In this document: in pieces, positions 56,346 to 64,000 of the stretch
Position numbering within the stretch: position 1 is the first letter of the stretch
How the letters are laid out: each line of letters opens with the position of its first letter
Assembly (NCBI RefSeq): GCF_003589595.1
Contig: NW_020654422.1
Location: 4,944,313 to 5,008,312, forward strand
Reading direction: 5' to 3'
DNA length: 64,000 nucleotides
Source: Hyposmocoma kahamanoa
Taxonomy: Eukaryota; Arthropoda; Insecta; Lepidoptera; Cosmopterigidae
Program-made: the position numbers and the translations under genes
Notes under the pieces: model-generated
What the model saw: the letters and a program-made list of their open reading frames with translations, nothing else
Database searches by the model: none
What the model was told of the DNA's origin: nothing

Positions 56346-56715
56346 CCGTGCCTAACTAAAACGACAAGTAAAAATAAATGAATGAGTGAATGAACGAAAT
56401 GAATGAAATGACATGAAATTTTAATAATCGCATACGTTCAACAACGTCGTCTGCCCTCACGTCTCTGCCCGTTCGGGTAAGCATAGATAGACACCTGTCG
56501 AATTCGATGTAGACTGTTTAATAACAAGACGTCGCTAGGCAACCAATGATGGCATAGGAAAAGAACAAATTCATCAACGATATGACTTCAACATTTGTTT
56601 TGTCAATCGAGTTTCGGAGGAAAATATTGATATTGTATTAATTGTGAAACAGTCTGATATGAAAACCATAAAAATCATATGATTTTGTTTGTTTACATTT
56701 ATTTTAATAATAATA
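56346..56715. other. Intergenic, nothing recognised
   Basis: Contains a short aatgaatgaa-type repetitive stretch near 56380-56410. No gene seen. Confidence 0.4.
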
Positions 56716-56717
56716 AT

Positions 56718-56921
56718 AACGCACACACTCATAGGCCTGCACTAGGGAAATCCTGTATGACGGGTGCCATGGACACACACATAGACAACCACAAATTACA
56801 CTCAAACTCTCGAGAGAAATAAATGTAGGCCATACAAATATTTCTCTCGGCCCAGGAATCAAACCTGGGACCTCTGCAAGGCAGTCCAGCATGATAACCG
56901 TTCAGCCACAGAGGCAGTTAC
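56718..56921 (-). mobile_element. SINE family A copy
   Basis: Reverse copy ending gccacagaggcagtta; box B region ggaatcaaacctggg has one change (TTTG for TTCG). The rest is intact. Confidence 0.85.
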
Positions 56922-57258
56922 AAAACTTTCATCCCCTATTTCAATTTCCCTTAAGATTAATTTTTGTGCCAAAAAGTAACCTATGTCCTAGGTCCAACCT
57001 ATCTCTATACCAAAATTCATCAAATTTGGTTCAGTGGCTTATATGTGAGAACGAAACAGATGGAGTTACACTAGCATTTATGTATTAGTATGGATTAATA
57101 AGTAAGAACTTCAATGTACATGACAAAAAACAATACAACATTGAAAACAAACCTTGTGATATTTGAGAATGTGGTTTAAATAAATTTACTTTTTATATAA
57201 AAAAAAAAACTTTCAAGATTATGACAGAGAAACAATATCTACACAACAATACAAAGGT

Positions 57259-57350
57259 AACAGACAACCACAAATCACAGCCAAACTCACGAGAGAAATA
57301 ACGCGTGGCAAACCAGCATGGTAATCATTTGGAACACGAAGGCAGTTATA
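57259..57350 (-). mobile_element. SINE family A copy with internal deletion
   Basis: cagacaaccacaaatcacag, aactcacgagagaaata, then a jump over the box B region to gtggcaaaccagcatgg and gaaggcagtta. Confidence 0.7.
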
Positions 57351-57469
57351 ATGCAGTAAATGCATTCTATTTCTTACTTGTTTTAGACCCGAAATTTTAC
57401 ATACTCTCTCCTCTCGCGATCAATATAAACAAATTAAATATAATATAGGTATTAATATAAAAATTACTT

Positions 57470-58850
57470 CAATATAAAAAAATAAAAAAATAAAATAAAA
57501 TATTGTTTATTTCAGACTTCGTCCATAGTATTGTTAGTTAGTTAGTAACAATTTGACTTAAAATTAGGTTAGTACATAAGTAATTAATCTATAAATTTAT
57601 AATAAAATGCTACAAGAAGGAAGGGCACATATACAACTCCTACACATCTAATTTCGGATATGGACATATACCCCCCTCTGTAGTTCCATCCAATATTTGA
57701 GGATGGGGCCCTCACACCTATCAGCTATCATCTTCAGGACTCCGTTGGTGCTGCAACGCAATCTGCATCTCAGGGAGTTCGCCTTTTTACGCATGATCGC
57801 ATAGAAATCGTCAATACGGGCTTCGGCAAACATCCCCGACGCACTGCAGAAGCGCGGCCTCCCCAACAAAGCCCTGAAGATGTTATTAAACTGAACGCGC
57901 AGAGCACTGTAAGCACATTTGCTATATGAGATCCACAGACTGCTCGTGTAAAACGACTGGCAATATGTCTTAAAAAGTAAAATCTTTATTTCTTTAGTAC
58001 TGCGAGCAAATCTGCGGATCAGCATATTTCCCCTTACCACCAGCGCTCTACGCTCTCTTTCAATGTCATTGTCGTCTTTAAGGCGTTCATTCACAATGTG
58101 TCCCAAATATTTAAACTCAGTGACTCTTTTGAGGTCTACTCCATTAAGCCGTATTGGAGGTACATAATTTGAGGTTTTAAAACCCGCTTTGAAAACCATA
58201 AATTCACTCTTTTTTACGTTATAACATAGTCCATGCGAGACCGCATACTCTTCACATAACTTTAAAAGTTTTCTCAACGCACTGACAGACGTGGCGAGCA
58301 GCACCATATCGTCGGCGTAGCTTATGTTGTTCACGCTGACGGAATCGATATGGCATCCTACTCGGGCACTGCTCAATCGGCAAATCAAATCATTAACATA
58401 CAGGTTGAAGAGCGTCGGCGATGTCAAACCACCTTGCCTCACCCCGCACTCCAACCTGTACGCCACAGAAAAAGTACCGTCCCACTTTACAACGTTACTT
58501 TGATTACCATACCAATACTCAAAAACAGAAACTAATTCAGGTGGCATACCAGTATTTCGTAATTTAGACCACAACAGATCATATGATACCATATCAAAGG
58601 CTCTAGATATGTCCAGGAAACAGGCGTACACATTTGTACGTCTGTCCGTGTAGTAACGCACAGTGTGCTTGAGAGCTAGAATCGCGGACTCAGTGGACAG
58701 GCCGGCCTGGAAACCAAATTGGGAATCATGTATGATGACATGTTTTCTAAGGTGCTTCTCAAGCACACTGTCCAATACTTTAGCTGTGATAGTCGCCAAT
58801 GATATGGGTCTGTAGTTCTTTAAGTCTGAAATATCACCGGTTCTATATAT
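57470..58850 (-). mobile_element. APE-type LINE copy, 5' truncated, 3' end intact
   Basis: Starts within the RT domain near 58845 and runs to a 3' UTR of about 170 bp that ends ctgaaataaac and a TTTTATT-rich tail near 57480. It carries the ORF described next. Other pieces of this family lie at 20600, 25058, 31633 and 60775. Confidence 0.8.
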
Positions 58851-58874
58851 ATAACTTTGGATAAACAAATACAA
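57648..58874 (-). CDS. Non-LTR retrotransposon reverse transcriptase (partial ORF)
   Basis: 408 codons without a stop. RT motifs in order: LKNYRPISLATITAKVLD (residues 18-35), SQFGFQAG (51-58), FLDISRAFD with the first catalytic aspartate (87-95), GVRQGGLTSPTLFNLYVND (144-162), YADDMVLLA with the catalytic pair (186-194), and LGHIVNERL after the palm. Then the post-RT tail with ERERRALVVRGNM, CSASGMFAEARIDDF, and GVLKMIAD. It lacks the APE endonuclease, so the copy is 5'-truncated; the first ten residues come from flanking DNA. The RT is complete and clean, which suggests a young insertion, but without a promoter or ORF1 it cannot move on its own. Confidence 0.9.
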   Translation of the reverse strand: MYLFIQSYIYRTGDISDLKNYRPISLATITAKVLDSVLEKHLRKHVIIHDSQFGFQAGLSTESAILALKHTVRYYTDRRTNVYACFLDISRAFDMVSYDLLWSKLRNTGMPPELVSVFEYWYGNQSNVVKWDGTFSVAYRLECGVRQGGLTSPTLFNLYVNDLICRLSSARVGCHIDSVSVNNISYADDMVLLATSVSALRKLLKLCEEYAVSHGLCYNVKKSEFMVFKAGFKTSNYVPPIRLNGVDLKRVTEFKYLGHIVNERLKDDNDIERERRALVVRGNMLIRRFARSTKEIKILLFKTYCQSFYTSSLWISYSKCAYSALRVQFNNIFRALLGRPRFCSASGMFAEARIDDFYAIMRKKANSLRCRLRCSTNGVLKMIADRCEGPILKYWMELQRGVYVHIRN

Positions 58875-58879
58875 CGAAA

Positions 58880-59455
58880 TCGTTTACTACGACAGTCGTG
58901 AGTTACCCCACACTTAATAATAATGCTTACCCATAATGTGTTACTGTTAAACTTCCCGCTACTCTTTTATGTCTTGTGGTAGCAGCGTCAAATACCGTTG
59001 GAAATCGAGCACAAAGCGCACGCAGACAATGGCTTGCGATCTGACCACTTCCCTCACTTCACCTACACTGCTTTCAGACATGAATGTTAGAAAAGCTATC
59101 GCTGTATCTCTCTAGTAGAGAGTCTCTACACGTGCGTTCGTTACTAGTATTTATGTGGTCTATGGGCTGCGCCCTTGTAACTACGTACTAATTAATGTCA
59201 ATAATTAAAAAAATTGTCTTAAAATGTCTCGTTCTTGAAATTACTACTTTTTCAGCTACTGTATATATATACATGTATACTGTATGTCTATATAGACAGG
59301 GTACTGATTTCCACCATTTCTTTTAACAAGGTCAATTTGCTCACTGTAGCAGTAAAGACTAACTTCATATTTTGCATTGGATCTTTCGCATTCAACAAAG
59401 AAAAATATATTTGAGGTACAGTGTGATGCTTACATCAAATATTACAGTACTCGAC
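58880..59455. other. Intergenic, nothing recognised
   Basis: AT-rich with a short TA-rich tract near 59265. No gene seen. Confidence 0.4.
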
Positions 59456-59459
59456 GAGA

Positions 59460-59725
59460 GATGACCTTGGTGGCTCAACGGTTTGTATTATGGATTAGGA
59501 GGTCACTAGTTCGATTACCGATAGGACCAATCTGAGAAATTAACTTTTCTAAATTGACTCTGGTCTGGATATTCTTGATTGTGCCTTAGAGTGAATTCAA
59601 TTGCTCTAGTAATCGTAGCACAGGGAGTTCCCAAGTTTGTTTCACCCCAAATAATTAGGGTGGTTGTCTTGCAAGAAAAGTAGGTTAGCTTGAGACCTTA
59701 CCGCCGTGAGACGAGACCTCATAAC
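59460..59725 (+). mobile_element. SINE family C copy
   Basis: Head gaccttggtggctcaacgg, box B region tagttcgattaccg, body aaattgactctggtct and cacagggagttcccaag, 3' side gaaaagtaggttagc. Confidence 0.7.
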
Positions 59726-60125
59726 CAATGGATACTCATCACGATAATCTTAAGGCCTTTAGAATTCAACAGTTAAAAACTGCTTTTAATCCGTCATCTA
59801 AATTCCTGACAATTGTAATAACAGGAACTTTTCAAATGTCGGTTAAATATTTGTCCGATACCCTTTGTTCAACTGTCGAACTCTCTATTAGTATTCGCAT
59901 TTTGTTTATCTACTCTAAATTTGCTGATTTAGCATTGTATAGGGGTCCTTTTACATACATGTTATGTTGAGCTTTCAAATATGATATTTTGTTATTTTTA
60001 GGATTCAAAATCTCTTTTCGCCTAACAAAACCAACAATAGAAAAAAAGGGAAAGACAAAACTATTTGTATACCCAATCATAATACAGTTTCGTAAGTCAA
60101 ACAACAACATAACAATTTTCTATTC
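59726..60125. other. Intergenic, nothing recognised
   Basis: Short overlapping ORFs (59728-59970, 59910-60110, 59989-60207) without motif. Confidence 0.35.
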
Positions 60126-60129
60126 CTGT

Positions 60130-60320
60130 ATTACCATGGTCAACATCATCCTATTTAAGAACCAGGTTCCTGGCGGTATAGCCTCCTCCACTCCTCACGG
60201 TTCATAGCCAGCTCCTTGACCTTTGCACGTGCTCACTTTGATGTTCTTCATTATTTGTTCATTGTACGCCATTCTTGGTCTTCCTCTTTTTCTATCTCTT
60301 TCTATCTTCCTGTCAATTAC
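60130..60320 (-). mobile_element. LINE RT C-terminal fragment
   Basis: Minus strand reads RKRGRPRMAYNEQIMKNIK, then after a frameshift VKELAMNREEWRRLYRQEP. This is the standard ending of a class of insect LINE ORFs. No catalytic motif retained. Confidence 0.7.
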
Positions 60321-60770
60321 GAGTATAACTCTCACAAATTCGTCAAATCCGTATTACCAAACGAGAATAATTACACTAGTTTCATTATAACTTTGTCATA
60401 GGCCAGCCTAACTAATCTAGGCCATTATGAATTTAATCTATGACAGACTACGATAGCATATGATGAGAAACCAACAATGGGCTCTCGATCTCTACTGGAT
60501 ATTAAGTTTCCGCTGACATGACTATGAAAAGCTATGATAGTGGTGCTACATTGGCGAGCTTAGCGAATAGCGATTGACATTTAACGTGGAACCCCAACAG
60601 TGTGCTCACTATTGTTGAATGTTAAGGCCTTTATTAATAAATTTATTTCTGGTGCATAATTGATATTAGACTTACTTTTCTTTCCAAATAAATATCATCT
60701 GAATGTACTTATTATATATACTGATAAATGATTACGCATGAATTGTCAGTAGCTTATATTAATAATTATT
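60321..60770. other. Intergenic, nothing recognised
   Basis: AT-rich; no feature assigned. Confidence 0.35.
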
Positions 60771-60774
60771 AAAG

Positions 60775-61660
60775 GCTTTCTTCAGATTTCGTGTATTCGG
60801 AGCTTTGCACAGTCAAGCATATTCTGTCCAAGCTTGGTACGCGGTCTATTTTTGTGCTTCGAACTTTGAGTCCATTGGGTATATCAGAGTACCGAATGTA
60901 ATGTAATACTCCATACCCAAACGCAAGACCTCGACTACAGCATCAGCACAGCTTGACAAGTTTTCTGAAAAAAAGCAAGCCGGTCAGGGATATGAAGCAA
61001 AGACATGGCGCGTTTCATCCCATTAATGTTACCCGTTTCATATCACTAGATTCCAGATTGGGTGGGTAGAACACAGCATAGCAGCTTTCACCAAACAGTG
61101 ATCGAAAGTACCCAGTGGGTACAAATTCACAACCACAGAGTATCGGTGTGGATTAGTAGTTAGCAGAAGTTCCAAGCAATTAACCGTACGTGACTAAACA
61201 TCTGGGATCCTAGTGACACTACTGATAAGCTGGAAAATGCTTAGCGTTAACGAAAATTTTCGCGTCTCTCTCCTATCATGATCGGTCATCCGGTATGGGA
61301 ATAACCATTCTTAATGGTGAGCATTAAGTTCCCCAGAATGATTGCATGAGCTATGCCGCTGGGTACCGTACCTATTCACCTTATCAGACGCCTCACACAG
61401 ATATTGGAACACTTTGGTCGTTTCCTGATCTCCACTATGTGAGTGGTAAACGCAGCAGTACACTATTTGTGTAACTCTTATGTCACAGATTAGCCACAAA
61501 ACAGAAAAACTCGAAGCCTCAAGGTTCTTGAGACGCTTGACACAGATGTACACAAGTACACACAGGAACGAGGTAAAGTTCAGAGTATACCCGCAGAGGC
61601 TGAGGTACGCCGCATCAGCTAAACATTTGGTTTGCGTCTCGGTGAGGAGCAGCAACTGCG
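60775..61660 (-). mobile_element. LINE APE endonuclease relic
   Basis: Minus strand reads LLLTETQTKCLADAAY, KRLKNLEASSFSVLWL, YCCVYHSHSGDQETTK, GELNAHH, then with stops and shifts GTFDHCLVKAAMLCSTHP, VEVLRLGMEYYI and AYQAWTEYA. The LTETQ and SDH-like DHCLV stations are those of the apurinic endonuclease domain; the metal-binding GDFNAHH reads GELNAHH here. It is the N-terminal part of the same type of LINE as 57470. Broken, non-functional. Confidence 0.75.
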
Positions 61661-61664
61661 GTTT

Positions 61665-61870
61665 ATCGGTTTCAGGATGATGGTGGACCGAATCGAGATT
61701 TGAGTGCAGATCTCGAATATTGGTGAGATGCGTTTTCAGTATGAAGAGGTGGGGCAGCTGTGTAAACCTCTTTCCTTTTTTGAAAAGTTTGAAACATTTG
61801 AGTTTAAACAGGTAAGTTTATTCATCGAGTTCTTAGGTTTTGGCGATTGGTACACATTGAAATTAATTAA
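61665..61870. other. Intergenic, nothing recognised
   Basis: The upstream edge of the endonuclease relic may extend into this stretch, but no motif could be read. Confidence 0.3.
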
Positions 61871-61874
61871 TTTA

Positions 61875-61990
61875 TTTTTCAGTTAGCGCTGACTATGGGT
61901 CCTATAAAAGGCTAGAAACGTTGATTATTTGAAAAACAAACAAGTTATATACGCGATTTAGATCCTAAAAAATAGTTTAAAAAATAATTT
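61875..61990 (+). mobile_element. Penelope-type terminal-repeat remnant
   Basis: Contains gactatgggtcctataaaag, ctagaaacgttga and tatacgcgatttagatcc, degraded forms of the terminal region at 26.0 kb. No coding part. Confidence 0.5.
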
Positions 61991-63260
61991 CCAATGCAAG
62001 TATATTAATTAAATTTTTTAAACGATATTTTATAACGATAAAATTCATTTCAAATATTAATAATACATATGAACTGTTTACTGTAAAGTAATAATTGATT
62101 AATTAATTACGATGCTCTAATTCCGGCATTCCAGGTATACATTCACCTCTACGCCGTTGTCGATAAGGAAGCTTCAAGTATCAAGATATTGCCTTCAATA
62201 AAAACATCCGATAACCCAAATGTAAGAGACTGCAAATGAACAGAAGAAATTAATGTATGAGTTCTTAAATGCACATTAAAAATTACTATGACAACACAGA
62301 ACAGTAATGTAAGTATCACAGAGTAAGCTAATGTACATCAGGCGGCCTTATTGCTAAGTAGCAATTTCTTTCAGTCAACCTTATTTTTTTATTCGCAATT
62401 TTTTAAATAAAGTTTCAATGGCAGTAGTGAATTGATGAGCATGAAAATTATAGTGTTAAATAGTACATTTGAATAAACTAGGTTACTAATGTGATTTTTT
62501 TTAAACTCGAATAACTCTAAAATAGTAAATGAATAAAGTTGATATTTCTATGAAAATTAAACTATTTTTTCGGAACTAAACGCTCGTGCACACACTCATG
62601 CCCACGCCCACACACGCACACCTACCAACACACACACATAAGCACATAATTTAAGTATGTACTATGAAGTAACCGATTTGTTTATGCGATTTTGGATGTG
62701 TAGCAAAAATGCTTGGCGTCATATACTGAAAATTGAAAGGCTTATAAATGAGGACATAATATACAGAATAGATGTAATGGAAAGCATTACATAAATCAAT
62801 TCCATTCAACCTACGTGGCATCATTTTTTGCTGAACAACTTCATTTTCAAACCAAATCCGTAATCGAAACTTGCACAACACTAGCACAGGATCGACTGGG
62901 CGGCGTCAATGAAAGGTGATAAGCCCGCTCCTGGTAGATGGCTGTTGTGTCTGATGGAAACGCAGTATTTTACTCTTATTCAAACTCTTTACATCAATCG
63001 GTGTGCTTATTAACAAATGACCAGCTTTACAGCGTGTTACAACACGTTGACGGAAATCGTCATTCATGGAGGCAGATAGCGACGGCTCATTGAATCGCGA
63101 TGTCATACAATAGACTTAATTAATTTCACTGATAAATTCACCATCATTTAAATTGATTGTCAAATGTAGAATTTAATAACACACAGAATACAGTACCAAA
63201 ACATTTACAGTATTTGAACATGTATTTCCTATAGTGAGGGCGGCGCCTTATTTTTTTATT
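61991..63260. other. Intergenic, AT-rich
   Basis: A short Penelope-type end word (aaactattttttcggaac) is at 62560-62580 and a short CA-rich run at 62590-62640. ORFs 62651-62887 and 62906-63106 lack motifs. Confidence 0.4.
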
Positions 63261-63261
63261 T

Positions 63262-63830
63262 TTTTTATTTATTTATTTATTTCAGGCAACTAGGACCCAT
63301 AGATACATACCTTACAGACTAACATACATATAATATAACAATAATATNNNNNNNNNNNNNNNNNNNNNNNNNNNNNNNNNNNNNNNNNNNNNNNNNNNNN
63401 NNNNNNNNNNNNNNNNNNNNNNNNNNNNNNNNNNNNNNNNNNNNNNNNNNNNNNNNNNNNNNNNNNNNNNNNNNNNNNNNNNNNNNNNNNNNNNNNNNNN
63501 NNNNNNNNNNNNNNNNNNNNNNNNNNNNNNNNNNNNNNNNNNNNNNNNNNNNNNNNNNNNNNNNNNNNNNNNNNNNNNNNNNNNNNNNNNNNNNNNNNNN
63601 NNNNNNNNNNNNNNNNNNNNNNNNNNNNNNNNNNNNNNNNNNNNNNNNNNNNNNNNNNNNNNNNNNNNNNNNNNNNNNNNNNNNNNNNNNNNNNNNNNNN
63701 NNNNNNNNNNNNNNNNNNNNNNNNNNNNNNNNNNNNNNNNNNNNNNNGCAGGACAAAGATTCTATTGATATCGGCGGCATTACCCCAAAGCAAATTATTA
63801 GTAAGTTGTTATTTTAAAGATGTGGTCTTA
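63262..63830 (-). mobile_element. LINE copy interrupted by the assembly gap
   Basis: Right of the gap, the minus strand reads LLWGNAADINRIFVLQ, a station just after the RT palm in insect LINEs. Left of the gap lies a 3' UTR ending ttgcctgaaataaataaat and an A/T-rich tail (63247-63283 on the plus strand), the usual LINE terminus. The gap thus hides the C-terminal half of the ORF. Confidence 0.7.
63348..63747. other. Assembly gap, 400 N
   Basis: A run of N inside a LINE copy. ORFs predicted across it are artefacts. Confidence 1.
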
Positions 63831-64000
63831 TTACACCAAAGGTGCTAATTAATTACTTTGTTCTATATAGAGTAGGCGCCAATAGCATGGGCGATATTAT
63901 AGGTTTGTTTCCCAGATACGCCTCATTAGTCTGCAATAATAGATAAGATTTGCCTTATTGATGATGGAAAACTTCGTGGTAAGAGCTCACGGTTTTGTCG
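63831..64000. other. Intergenic to the window edge
   Basis: AT-rich, no motif seen. Confidence 0.35.

Noticed and set aside
63290..63793. ORFs of 153-167 codons on the minus strand
   Set aside because: They run through the gap. Only the short LINE-like start right of the gap is meaningful.

Overview
This window looks like nuclear DNA from an insect, most likely a moth or butterfly (Lepidoptera). It is AT-rich, the one recognisable host gene is split by GT-AG introns, and the interspersed repeats are of lepidopteran style: tRNA-headed SINEs (one with a GATGATGAT-type tail), APE-type non-LTR retrotransposons, Penelope-like elements, a mariner remnant and short fold-back elements. There are no bacterial operons and no CRISPR array. 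Three runs of N (23276-23675, 38855-38864, 63348-63747) are assembly gaps.

Layout. 1-4070 holds the 3' end of one host gene, five exons in perfect codon phase encoding a TPR-rich C-terminus, probably of a TMTC-type O-mannosyltransferase, with its 3' UTR and a poly(A) signal. From about 4.1 kb to the right edge I find no further convincing host exon; the rest is intergenic DNA (or a very long intron) filled with repeats.

Repeat landscape from left to right: a LINE 3' remnant (6.4-7.0 kb); a five-unit tandem array of about 142 bp monomers (7.9-8.6 kb); scattered copies of four tRNA-headed SINE families (called A, B, C and D here); about twelve copies of an unclassified 0.3 kb repeat with conserved hairpins (called R here); a LINE relic at 20.6-21.6 kb; three copies of a 0.35-0.4 kb repeat carrying a THAP-like N-terminal coding segment (22.8, 47.2 and 49.8 kb); a 0.2 kb fold-back at 24.3 kb; two Penelope-like copies with GIY-YIG domains in opposite orientation (25.3 and 30.5 kb); a mariner transposase cut short beside an R copy (27.5-28.3 kb); a Harbinger-like MITE with TAA duplications (34.1 kb); a CA microsatellite block with an assembly gap (38.8 kb); a small LTR retrotransposon of BEL/Pao type with both LTRs and a matching 5 bp target duplication (44.5-47.2 kb); a Helitron helicase relic (56.0-56.3 kb); an almost clean 408-codon LINE reverse transcriptase (57.5-58.9 kb); a LINE endonuclease relic (60.8-61.7 kb); and a LINE interrupted by the last gap (63.3-63.8 kb).

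The parts do not form a joint pathway. The most interesting items are the THAP-coding repeat family, the deletion-derivative LTR element with an unexplained short ORF behind its 5' LTR, the hammerhead-like cores next to Penelope-type sequence, and the R repeat family whose class I cannot name. All family calls rest on motif recognition without a database search.
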